From: an uncultured Chloroflexota bacterium
GTDB taxonomy: Bacteria > Chloroflexota > Limnocylindria > Limnocylindrales > CSP1-4
Direction of reading: 5' to 3'
Assembly: GCA_903930745.1 (NCBI GenBank)
Contig: CAIYZX010000759.1
Coordinates: 1 to 5,017 of the forward strand
DNA: 5,017 nucleotides
The notes beneath the pieces were generated by a model. That model did not search any database. It was not told the DNA's origin and was given only the letters and a program-made list of their open reading frames with translations. Of the stretch, positions 1 to 5,017 are shown piece after piece. Within the stretch, counting starts at the first letter, position 1, and every line of letters begins with the position of its first letter. The translations under genes and the position numbers were made by a program.

Positions 1-1
1 C

Positions 2-928
2 GCCGCAGATCGGCCGTCCGTGGTCACCCTGGGTGACCTCGTGGTTGACGTGGTCATCGTCCCGGACCGCGCCCTTGAACGGGGCACGGACGTCACCGGG
101 CGCGTGATGCTGCGCCAGGGCGGGTCCGCCACCAACACCGCCCGCTGGCTGGGGCGCCTGGGCGTGCGGACGTCGCTCGTGTGCGCCATCGGGTTCGATG
201 CGCCGGGCCGGGCCCTCGTGGCCGCCGTGGCGTCCGATGGCGTGACCGTCCGCGCCGTGCGGTACGCGGGAGCGCGCACGGGTCGCATCGGCGTGCTCGT
301 GGAGCCCGGAGGCGAGCGCTCGTTCATCACGGAGCGCGGCGCCGCGCTGCGCCTGCGGCCCGACGACCTGAAGGCCGAGTGGTTCGCAGGCTATGACCTG
401 CTGCACCTGCCCGCGTACTCGCTGCTGGACCAGCCGCTGGGTGACAGCGGGATGGCCGCGTCCAAGCTGGCCCACGCCGCGGGGGCGCTGGTGTCCGTTG
501 ACCTCTCCTCGTCCGCACCGCTGCTGGCGAATGGCCGGCGGGCCGCGATGTCACTGGTCCGCGAGGCGGCCCCGGACCTGCTCTTCGCCACCCGGGACGA
601 GGCGAAGGCGCTCCTTGGCGCCAAGGACGAGTCGCGCCTGCTGGATCTCGCGCCCATCGCCGTGGTGAAGCGGGGCCGCAAGGGCGCCACCATCCATCTC
701 CGCGACGGCGCGTCCGCCCTGCGGTTCGAGGTGGCCACCACGCCCGTCAAGGCCGCGGACACCACGGGCGCCGGCGACTCCTTCGATGCCGGGTTCCTCG
801 CGGGCTGGCTGGAGGCCAGGAAGCGCGGCGTGGCGCCGGCGGCCGCGCTCCAGCGGGGTGCCGTGCTGGGCAACCGGACGGCGCTGCGGCAGATCGGCAG
901 CACGCCCGTGGAGCTCGCGCTGGGCTGA
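2..928 (+). CDS. PfkB-family carbohydrate/nucleoside kinase, 5' partial (candidate pseudouridine kinase)
   Basis: ATP-dependent cytoplasmic kinase of the PfkB/ribokinase superfamily. Numbering from the GTG at 20, which gives 302 residues: an N-terminal strand VTLGDLVVDVV with Asp10 at the usual substrate-contact position; the glycine motif GGSATNTA at 34-41; a strand VVKRGRKGA at 215-223; and the C-terminal signature DTTGAGDSFDAGF at 247-259, holding the GAGD anion hole and the likely catalytic base Asp253. The frame stays open upstream of the GTG to the window edge (residues ADRPS), and no Shine-Dalgarno precedes the GTG, so the true start probably lies outside the window. The NxxE motif reads TRDE (191-194), with Thr in place of Asn. 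A psuG gene lies 2.3 kb downstream, which makes pseudouridine kinase attractive. However, the glycine motif looks more like generic ribokinase/nucleoside kinases than E. coli PsuK (GGVGRN). The family call is firm; the substrate is open. Confidence 0.93.
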   Translation, partial: AADRPSVVTLGDLVVDVVIVPDRALERGTDVTGRVMLRQGGSATNTARWLGRLGVRTSLVCAIGFDAPGRALVAAVASDGVTVRAVRYAGARTGRIGVLVEPGGERSFITERGAALRLRPDDLKAEWFAGYDLLHLPAYSLLDQPLGDSGMAASKLAHAAGALVSVDLSSSAPLLANGRRAAMSLVREAAPDLLFATRDEAKALLGAKDESRLLDLAPIAVVKRGRKGATIHLRDGASALRFEVATTPVKAADTTGAGDSFDAGFLAGWLEARKRGVAPAAALQRGAVLGNRTALRQIGSTPVELALG

Positions 929-981
929 CGCCTCGGGCGGGTGATGGCGCCCGGACGCCTCAGGGAGCCCGCGGGCGTCAG
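925..981. terminator. Possible bidirectional terminator between convergent genes
   Basis: The 49-nt gap between the two stop codons is flanked by a perfect 8-bp inverted repeat, CTGACGCC (925-932) and GGCGTCAG (974-981). Each arm contains the stop codon of one gene. Inside, GACGCC (954-959) can pair instead with GGCGTC (974-979), and GGG-AG-CCC (963-970) adds a small nested stem. There is no T tract on either strand, so this is not a classical intrinsic terminator. Its placement between convergent genes is the main support. Confidence 0.3.
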
Positions 982-3059
982 GCGCGCAGGAAGCGGTCGA
1001 ACCAGTCCAGCATCCGGGTCATCCGGTCAATCCGCCGGTCGATGCGGCCGGTCGCCTGGATCCCGTGGAACTCGTCGGGGTAGACCACGTACTCCACCTC
1101 GCGGCGCAGCCAGCGCAGGGCGCTGAAGAGCTGCTCGTTGTCGCTGGTGGGGCAGCGCCGGTCCGCCTCCGCCTGGAGCATCAGCAGCGGCGTGTGGATG
1201 GACGCCACGTGGCGCAGCGGCGACTGGCGCCAGAGCTTCTCAACGCCGTCCGGCGTGGTGGGATCGCCAAGGTGCGAGGACCGGCAATACTCCGGCCCGG
1301 AGTCCGAATGCGCCCACGCGCTCACCTGGTTGGACACGCCGTTCTCGCTGACCGCGGCGCGGAACCGGTCCGACGTCCCCACCAGCCAGTTCACCATGAA
1401 GCCGCCGTACGAGAGGCCCAGCGCGCCCAGCCGCGTCTCGTCCGCCAGCCCAAGACCGATGACGTGGTCCAGCGCCGCGTGCACGTCGTCCGCGTCCACC
1501 TCGCCCCAGTGGCCCAGCTGCGGGGTGATCCACTCGGCGCCGTACGAGGCGGAACCGCGGATGTTCGGCAGCACCACGCGGTAGCCGCGGGCGCAGAGCA
1601 GGACCACCTCGAGGGCCGGTGCGGGCGCCCAGGCGCCCAGTGGACCGCCGTGCACGTCCACCACCGTGGGCAGGGCCGCGTCCGGGGCGGCGTCCGCGGG
1701 CGAGGCGATCCACGTCTCGATGGGGCCGCCGGGTCCGGGCGCCTCCACGCGGCGCATGACGGGCCAGGCGAGGGTGTCGATCCAGGCGGCACCAAGCTGC
1801 GTGACCGGCGCCAGCCGCCCGTCGGTGACCAGGCACAGCTCCGGGGGACGGGCGCCCACCGTTGCGGTCACGGTCATCCGGCCGCCGCCCAGCGCCAGGG
1901 TGTGCGCGAGATCGTCGCCGTTGGCCAGCCTCAAGGGGTCACCCGTGGGCCGGCCGGTCGTGAGATCCACGGGGAAGCGCCACGGGTGCGTGCGCCCGCG
2001 ATCCGTGACGAGCGCCACCACGCCGTTGCCGTCCCACGCGGGGCCCGGGTGCTGCTCGCCCTGCCAGCCGGTGAGGTCCGTGTCCGCCCAGCTGCCCACG
2101 GGGCGGTCCAGGTCCGGGGCCAGCGCGATGGCCGGGGCGGATCCATCGGCGGGACCGCAGAAGAGGGACGGCGAGATGTCGTCGAAGTAGTCCGGGTCGT
2201 CCACGCCCACCACGGCCAGCCATCGGCCGTCCGGGGAGTAGGCGGGCCGGGAGCACGGGCCACTGAGCGCGAGGATCTCGCGGGGCGCGGCAGGGGCAGC
2301 AGGGGCGCTACTGGCGTCCGAACCCGCCGCAGGCACGGCCGCCTCGAAGATGGAGGTCCGGGGCCGGAGATCCGCGTCCGGCCGGGGATCCGCCGCGAAC
2401 GCCAGGGCCAGCCCGTCCGGCCGCCAGCAGATGCCGGACACGCCGCTCGCGACGTCCGTGACGCGCACCGGCGTCGCCCCGTCCGCGGCCGCCACCACGA
2501 ACGCCTGGCTCCGCCGGTCTAGGTACCCCTGGTAGTCCCAGCGGAAGTCCAGCGTGGTGATCCGGCGCGCCCGAGGTGTCTTCGCGTCCTTCGCCTCGGG
2601 CGTCCCGGGCTCCGGTGCCGGCCCAACGATCAGCCGCGGCGCGCCCGTCTCCGCCGTGAACGCGAGGCGCAGCCCATCCGGCGACCAGCAGACCTCGCCG
2701 GGTGCCAGGGGTGCCAGCGCAGGTCCGAACGTCTCGCCGCCCCGCACGTCCAGGATCCGCAGGGATGCCGGCGTGTCGTCGTCGCCCGGGATGGAGCGCA
2801 CGAACGCGATGCGCGAGCCGTCCGGTGACACGCACGGACGCACGTCGCGGACGGTGCCGAACGTGAGCCGTCGCGGCTCGCCGCCGGACGGGGCCAGCGG
2901 CACGAGCCACAGGTGCGACACGTACTCGTCGCCCGCCACGGCGCGCCGGACCACCACGGCCCAACTGCCATCGGGCGCGATGTCGTGCTCCTCGAGCACC
3001 ACCTGGTCGCGCAGGGTCTCTGGAGTGGGGAGGTGATGCCGGCCCGCGGAGTCGCACAT
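978..3059 (-). CDS. S9 family peptidase (prolyl oligopeptidase / acylaminoacyl-peptidase type)
   Basis: Serine peptidase of 693 residues, in the length range usual for S9 acylaminoacyl-/dipeptidyl-peptidases. The N-terminal ~430 residues look like a beta-propeller, with WD40-like/PD40 blade motifs SPDG at 78-81, SPDG at 126-129, RPDG at 213-216 and SPDG at 275-278. An Ala/Pro/Ser-rich linker lies at about 243-260. The C-terminal alpha/beta-hydrolase domain has HGGP (470-473, oxyanion region), NIRGSASYG (499-507), the nucleophile elbow GLSYGG (Ser550), Asp633 in EADRRCP and His665 in DEFHGI, so the catalytic triad is complete. No signal peptide is visible, so it probably acts in the cytoplasm on short or N-blocked peptides. 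The open frame runs 187 codons further upstream, but that part is antisense to psuG. The ATG at 3057-3059 is chosen because protein-like sequence begins there and a TANNNT box lies 7 nt upstream. It is convergent with the kinase and divergent from psuG. The exact specificity is not determinable. Confidence 0.95.
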   Translation of the reverse strand: MCDSAGRHHLPTPETLRDQVVLEEHDIAPDGSWAVVVRRAVAGDEYVSHLWLVPLAPSGGEPRRLTFGTVRDVRPCVSPDGSRIAFVRSIPGDDDTPASLRILDVRGGETFGPALAPLAPGEVCWSPDGLRLAFTAETGAPRLIVGPAPEPGTPEAKDAKTPRARRITTLDFRWDYQGYLDRRSQAFVVAAADGATPVRVTDVASGVSGICWRPDGLALAFAADPRPDADLRPRTSIFEAAVPAAGSDASSAPAAPAAPREILALSGPCSRPAYSPDGRWLAVVGVDDPDYFDDISPSLFCGPADGSAPAIALAPDLDRPVGSWADTDLTGWQGEQHPGPAWDGNGVVALVTDRGRTHPWRFPVDLTTGRPTGDPLRLANGDDLAHTLALGGGRMTVTATVGARPPELCLVTDGRLAPVTQLGAAWIDTLAWPVMRRVEAPGPGGPIETWIASPADAAPDAALPTVVDVHGGPLGAWAPAPALEVVLLCARGYRVVLPNIRGSASYGAEWITPQLGHWGEVDADDVHAALDHVIGLGLADETRLGALGLSYGGFMVNWLVGTSDRFRAAVSENGVSNQVSAWAHSDSGPEYCRSSHLGDPTTPDGVEKLWRQSPLRHVASIHTPLLMLQAEADRRCPTSDNEQLFSALRWLRREVEYVVYPDEFHGIQATGRIDRRIDRMTRMLDWFDRFLRA

Positions 3060-3066
3060 GGCACGA

Positions 3067-3095
3067 AGGCTAGCCGGGCGCGGGCCGCATGGCAT
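3067..3095 (-). promoter_or_regulatory. Leaderless promoter of the S9 peptidase
   Basis: Read on the - strand, TAGCCT (3067-3072) fits the TANNNT -10 consensus and ends 7 nt before the ATG, which places the expected transcription start at or next to the A of the start codon. An imperfect -35, ATGCCA (3090-3095, 4 of 6 to TTGACA), lies 17 nt further upstream. No Shine-Dalgarno sequence is seen before the ATG, which agrees with a leaderless mRNA. Confidence 0.6.
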
Positions 3096-3159
3096 GCCCG
3101 TCCCGCCACGCGTGCCCCATGCGCCCACCCCACGGTGCGGGTGGCTCAAACGAGCATGC
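3091..3159. promoter_or_regulatory. Paired GCATGC palindromes, candidate operator sites in the divergent promoter region
   Basis: The palindrome GCATGC occurs at 3092-3097 (within the longer palindrome GGCATGCC, 3091-3098) and again at 3154-3159. By eye these are its only two copies in the window. Each overlaps the -35 region of one of the two divergent promoters. Between them lie another 8-bp palindrome, CACGCGTG (3107-3114), and one arm of a 7-bp inverted repeat, CGCATGG (3086-3092) with CCATGCG (3117-3123). The arrangement suggests binding of a dimeric regulator that controls both genes. No regulator gene is present in the window, so this is inference. Confidence 0.35.
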
Positions 3160-3187
3160 GACACGACACGGGGACCGGACGTACCCT
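3158..3187 (+). promoter_or_regulatory. Leaderless promoter of psuG
   Basis: TACCCT (3182-3187) fits TANNNT and ends exactly 7 nt before the ATG at 3195. The -35 candidate is GCGACA (3158-3163, 4 of 6 to TTGACA) with an 18-nt spacer. There is no ribosome binding site before the ATG. An in-frame ATG at 3156 would add 13 residues but lies upstream of this -10 box, so the promoter supports 3195 as the start. Confidence 0.65.
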
Positions 3188-3194
3188 TTGGGCC

Positions 3195-4133
3195 ATGATC
3201 GATCCCGCCCGACTCGTCATCGCCCCCGAGGTCGCGGACGTCCTTGCCGCCGGCCGCCCCGTTGTCGCGCTCGAGTCCACGCTCATCAGCCACGGCCTGC
3301 CCTACCCGCAGAACGTGGAGGTGGCCACCGCGTCCGAGCTCGCCGTCCGCGAGGCCGGCGCCGTCCCCGCCACCGTGGCCATGAACGAGGGGAAGCTCCT
3401 CGTGGGCCTCTCCGGCGCGGAGCTGGAGGCGCTCGCCACCGCGCCGCGCGGCTCCGTGCGCAAGGTCAGCCGGCCCAACATGGGGCTCGCCATCGCCAGC
3501 GGGCGCTGGGGCGCCACCACCGTCGCCGCCACGATGATCGCGGCGGAGGCCGCAGGCATCAGGGTCTTCGCCACCGGCGGCATCGGCGGCGTCCACCGCG
3601 GCGCGCTGGGCGGCCAGCACCCCTCCTTCGACATCTCCGCGGACCTTGACGAGCTCGCCCGGACCCGCATCGCCGTGGTCTGCGCCGGCCCCAAGGCCAT
3701 CCTGGACGTCCCGCTCACCCTGGAGTACCTGGAGACCCGCGGCGTCCCGGTCATCTCCATCGGCATCGACGAGATCCCGGGCTTCTACTCACGCCACTCC
3801 GGCATCCCGGCCCTGGGCCACGTCGCGGACGTCAAGGCGGCCGCGGATGTTGTGCGCGCCCACGCCGCGATGGGCATGAGCAGCGGCCTCGTCCTCTGCA
3901 ACCCGGTCCCGGAGGCGGACGCGCTGCCGCTGGAGATCGCCCGTGGCGCCATCGCGCAGGCGCTGCGCGAGGCGGACATCGAAGGCGTCACCGGCGGCGA
4001 CGTCACCCCGTGGCTCCTGGCCCGCGTGGCCGCGATCACCGGCGGGGCGTCCGTGAAGGCGAACATCGCGCTGATCGTGAACAACGCGCGCACGGCCGGG
4101 TACCTCGCCGCGGAGCTCGCCGCCCGCCACTGA
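3195..4133 (+). CDS. psuG: Pseudouridine-5'-phosphate glycosidase
   Basis: Cleaves the C-C glycosidic bond of pseudouridine 5'-phosphate, giving uracil and ribose 5-phosphate; this is the second step of pseudouridine degradation in the cytoplasm. The protein is 312 residues, the same length as E. coli PsuG (YeiN). Family landmarks are all present: LESTLISHGLPYPQN (26-40) with Glu27 matching the proton-donor Glu; VRKVSRPN (88-95); FATGGIGGVHRGA (125-137); DISADL (146-151) with Asp146 matching the Mn2+ ligand and SAD the phosphate/substrate loop; CAGPKAILD (163-171) with Lys167 matching the lysine that forms the Schiff base with ribose 5-phosphate; and TGGxSVKAN (282-290) near the C terminus. 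The start at 3195 is supported by family length and by the TANNNT box 7 nt upstream. It is divergent from the peptidase and is not co-transcribed with the PfkB kinase that could supply its substrate. The residue mapping is from memory of the E. coli enzyme. Confidence 0.97.
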   Translation: MIDPARLVIAPEVADVLAAGRPVVALESTLISHGLPYPQNVEVATASELAVREAGAVPATVAMNEGKLLVGLSGAELEALATAPRGSVRKVSRPNMGLAIASGRWGATTVAATMIAAEAAGIRVFATGGIGGVHRGALGGQHPSFDISADLDELARTRIAVVCAGPKAILDVPLTLEYLETRGVPVISIGIDEIPGFYSRHSGIPALGHVADVKAAADVVRAHAAMGMSSGLVLCNPVPEADALPLEIARGAIAQALREADIEGVTGGDVTPWLLARVAAITGGASVKANIALIVNNARTAGYLAAELAARH

Positions 4134-4143
4134 CCCACGGAGC

Positions 4144-4181
4144 GCCCGCTGGCGGGCCGGGCCCGCCGCCGGCCGCCCGCC
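4144..4181 (+). terminator. GC-rich hairpin downstream of psuG, possible terminator
   Basis: Starting 10 nt after the psuG stop, GGCGGGC (4151-4157) and GCCCGCC (4161-4167) form a perfect 7-bp stem with a 3-nt loop. A competing stem, GCCCGC (4144-4149) with GCGGGC (4152-4157), shares an arm, and a second GCCCGCC lies at 4175-4181. The stem is strong but has no following T tract, so intrinsic termination is uncertain. Its position before a separate promoter (4209-4237) supports an end of the transcription unit here. Confidence 0.35.
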
Positions 4182-4208
4182 GCGGACTGCCCCCCACGTT
4201 CGTCCGTC

Positions 4209-4237
4209 TTGTGGCAGCCCTGCCCAGAGACTAGACT
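4209..4237 (+). promoter_or_regulatory. Sigma-70-type promoter of the duplicated-domain gene
   Basis: TTGTGG (4209-4214) and TAGACT (4232-4237) are separated by an ideal 17-nt spacer. The expected transcription start is near 4244, giving a leader of about 60 nt before the ATG at 4305. The leader holds a small hairpin, GTGCTGC (4258-4264) with GCAGTGC (4272-4278), including two G-U pairs. This promoter makes the downstream gene a separate unit from psuG, and also argues that its coding start is after 4244 rather than at the upstream in-frame ATG at 4209. Confidence 0.6.
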
Positions 4238-4290
4238 CGGCCGCAGACGCCGATCCGGTGCTGCAAGCCCCGCAGTGCACGGCGCCACGC

Positions 4291-4297
4291 AAGGGGA
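4291..4297 (+). promoter_or_regulatory. Ribosome binding site that sets the start at 4305
   Basis: AAGGGGA lies 7 nt before the ATG at 4305 and resembles a Shine-Dalgarno sequence. It supports 4305 over the in-frame ATG at 4209, which falls inside the promoter. Unlike psuG and the peptidase, this gene is led rather than leaderless. Confidence 0.55.
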
Positions 4298-4304
4298 CGC
4301 GCGG

Positions 4305-4805
4305 ATGCGGATCTACGACGGGAGCCCGCGGCAGGACTTCGAAGAGGTCTTCCGGTCCATCGGCGCGTTCCTCGACAGCCAGAACATGAAGGACGTCCTT
4401 CTCGTGGAGGTCCCGGACGGCTTCGTGGTGCAGGGCCTCGTCACGCAGCAGACGGACGCCAACACCTGGACCGACGTGGTGGCCACCGTGAGCAAGGAGA
4501 CGTACTCCTTCCTCGATGACGACATCGCCAAGTTCATGGAGGAGTGCGTGGGCCGCCGGGGCACGGGTGCCATCGCCGCCATGAGCCCGGGCTACGAGCG
4601 GGCGATGCGGGTCCTGGGGCGCTGGATGGACACGCAGAAGCCGAAGGACGTCTTCATCCTCGAGCAGGGCGGCTCGTACGTCGTCCGCCTCCTGGTGGCG
4701 GGCCAGGCCGGTGTCAGTCACCTGCTCGCGGAGTTCACGCATGACGACATCGACCAGATGGTCGTCCAGGGACCCGCGTACCGCGCCAAGGTGATCGGCG
4801 CCTGA
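4305..4805 (+). CDS. Hypothetical protein with two tandem copies of one alpha/beta domain
   Basis: A 166-residue soluble protein that I do not recognise. It contains two diverged copies of one unit. Copy 1 (residues 12-51) and copy 2 (97-136) align without gaps over 40 positions with 14 identities, including R17/R102, G20/G105, D24/D109, Q26/Q111, the KDV of 29-31/114-116, E35/E120, the VV of 41-42/126-127 and the LV of 45-46/130-131. After a gap of about 10 residues the match resumes at F-x-x-DDI (69-74 and 144-149). Each copy is preceded by an SP pair (7-8 and 94-95). The pattern suggests helix, two or three strands, then helix. There is no signal peptide, membrane segment, cysteine cluster or obvious catalytic motif; the only Cys is residue 81. 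The start at 4305 is set by the ribosome binding site and promoter. A role in binding or a pseudo-dimeric fold is plausible, but function is unknown. Confidence 0.88.
   Translation: MRIYDGSPRQDFEEVFRSIGAFLDSQNMKDVLLVEVPDGFVVQGLVTQQTDANTWTDVVATVSKETYSFLDDDIAKFMEECVGRRGTGAIAAMSPGYERAMRVLGRWMDTQKPKDVFILEQGGSYVVRLLVAGQAGVSHLLAEFTHDDIDQMVVQGPAYRAKVIGA
4338..4712 (+). repeat. Internal protein-level duplication (two 40-residue units)
   Basis: The units are encoded at 4338-4457 and 4593-4712. They match at 14 of 40 residues, counted by hand, with many further conservative pairs (F/Y, I/L, F/W, L/M, S/T). DNA identity is not conspicuous, so the duplication is old rather than a recent tandem repeat. 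Confidence 0.75.
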
Positions 4806-4833
4806 TGACACCCACCCCCGCCGGGGGCACAAT
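4805..4833 (+). promoter_or_regulatory. Possible promoter of the small membrane protein gene
   Basis: ATGACA (4805-4810, 5 of 6 to TTGACA) begins on the last base of the preceding stop codon. CACAAT (4828-4833, 4 of 6 to TATAAT, with the key A at position 2 and T at position 6) follows after 17 nt. The spacer holds CCCCC-GCC-GGGGG (4815-4827), a 5-bp inverted repeat that could be a weak terminator of the gene before or an operator. The expected transcription start is near 4840. Readthrough from the upstream gene is also possible. Confidence 0.4.
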
Positions 4834-4854
4834 CGTCAATCCACCCCACAAGCG

Positions 4855-4860
4855 AAGGAG
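4855..4860 (+). promoter_or_regulatory. Strong ribosome binding site
   Basis: AAGGAG, within GAAGGAGA, lies 9 nt before the ATG at 4870. It is the best Shine-Dalgarno sequence in the window and fixes the start of the last gene. Confidence 0.8.
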
Positions 4861-4869
4861 ACCGATCCG

Positions 4870-5017
4870 ATGAAGACGCTGCGAACCGTCGCCGTCGCAC
4901 TCGGGGTCACCCTGGGCGCGCTGATCGTCATCCCCATGGTGGTGCTCGCCGGGCTGTTCGTCTGGCTCAAGCTCACCGAGGAGGACGACGAGGAGGCGCT
5001 CGAGCTCGAGCAGGAAG
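4870..5017 (+). CDS. Small membrane-anchored protein, 3' partial
   Basis: The first 49 residues are visible before the window ends. A short basic N terminus (MKTLR) leads into a long hydrophobic stretch, about residues 7-34, ending in LAGLFVWLKL. Next comes a run of acidic residues (EEDDEEALELEQE). The pattern fits a single-pass membrane protein or an uncleaved signal anchor. With the positive N terminus inside, the acidic part would lie outside the membrane. No signal peptidase site (AXA followed by a mature domain) or lipobox is clear. The start is supported by the strong ribosome binding site 9 nt upstream. The gene lies 64 nt after the duplicated-domain gene on the same strand, so co-expression is possible, though a separate promoter is also seen. 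No family is recognised, and a longer C-terminal domain may lie beyond the window. Confidence 0.75.
   Translation, partial: MKTLRTVAVALGVTLGALIVIPMVVLAGLFVWLKLTEEDDEEALELEQE

Noticed and set aside
20..22. GTG at 20 as the true start of the PfkB kinase
   Set aside because: No Shine-Dalgarno or TANNNT box can be seen before it and the frame is open to the window edge. It remains possible but is less likely than a start outside the window.
1065..2522. Long + strand open frame of 485 codons opposite the peptidase
   Set aside because: It is a GC-driven shadow of a well-supported gene, rich in Arg, Gly and His, with no recognisable domain or ribosome binding site.
2913..3194. Upstream in-frame starts for psuG, including ATG at 3156
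   Set aside because: They lie upstream of the -10 box, give a protein longer than the family norm, and would overlap the divergent promoter region or the peptidase gene.
3060..3620. N-terminal extension of the S9 peptidase frame by 187 codons
   Set aside because: It is antisense to psuG, its composition is Gly/Ala/Arg/His-rich and unlike protein, and the promoter and fold both support a start at 3059.
4141..4200. Repetitive CCGCC/GCCGG stretch as a possible CRISPR or tandem repeat
   Set aside because: There is no regular period or spacer pattern; it is low-complexity GC sequence that forms overlapping hairpins.
4209..4304. In-frame ATG at 4209 as the start of the duplicated-domain gene
   Set aside because: The ATG falls in the promoter, the extra 32 residues are Arg/Ala-rich and unlike the rest, and a ribosome binding site precedes 4305.
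3789..4832. Long - strand open frame of 347 codons across the end of psuG and the duplicated-domain gene
   Set aside because: It runs antisense to two supported genes and the gap between them, and has shadow-like composition.

Overview
The window is GC-rich throughout (roughly 70% or more by eye), densely coding and bacterial. Three promoters have a TANNNT-type -10 box, and two of these sit exactly 7 nt before an ATG with no convincing Shine-Dalgarno sequence. That leaderless style is common in Actinomycetota, Deinococcota and some Chloroflexota. I cannot name the organism, and no rRNA, tRNA or other lineage marker is present. There is no mobile element, CRISPR array or sign of recent transfer.

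Layout, left to right. (1) A PfkB-family sugar/nucleoside kinase on the + strand, probably cut at its 5' end by the window edge (ends 928). (2) After a 49-nt convergent gap, a 693-residue S9 prolyl-oligopeptidase family peptidase on the - strand (978-3059). (3) A 135-nt divergent promoter region (3060-3194) with back-to-back leaderless promoters and two copies of GCATGC. (4) psuG, pseudouridine-5'-phosphate glycosidase, on the + strand (3195-4133). (5) A 171-nt gap with a GC-rich hairpin and a clear sigma-70-type promoter. (6) A 166-residue protein of unknown function built from two diverged copies of one domain (4305-4805). (7) A short gap with a promoter and a strong ribosome binding site. 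(8) The start of a small single-pass membrane protein with an acidic tail, cut by the right edge (4870 onward).

The functional theme that can be argued is pseudouridine salvage. A PfkB kinase could make pseudouridine 5'-phosphate, and PsuG splits that to uracil and ribose 5-phosphate. The two genes are close but not an operon, because the peptidase lies between them on the opposite strand. The kinase's substrate is therefore inferred only from proximity. The peptidase may act in general peptide turnover. The last two genes have no recognised role. The most interesting items are the paired leaderless divergent promoters with their duplicated palindrome, and the internally duplicated protein. 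No clearly new multi-gene system is evident.
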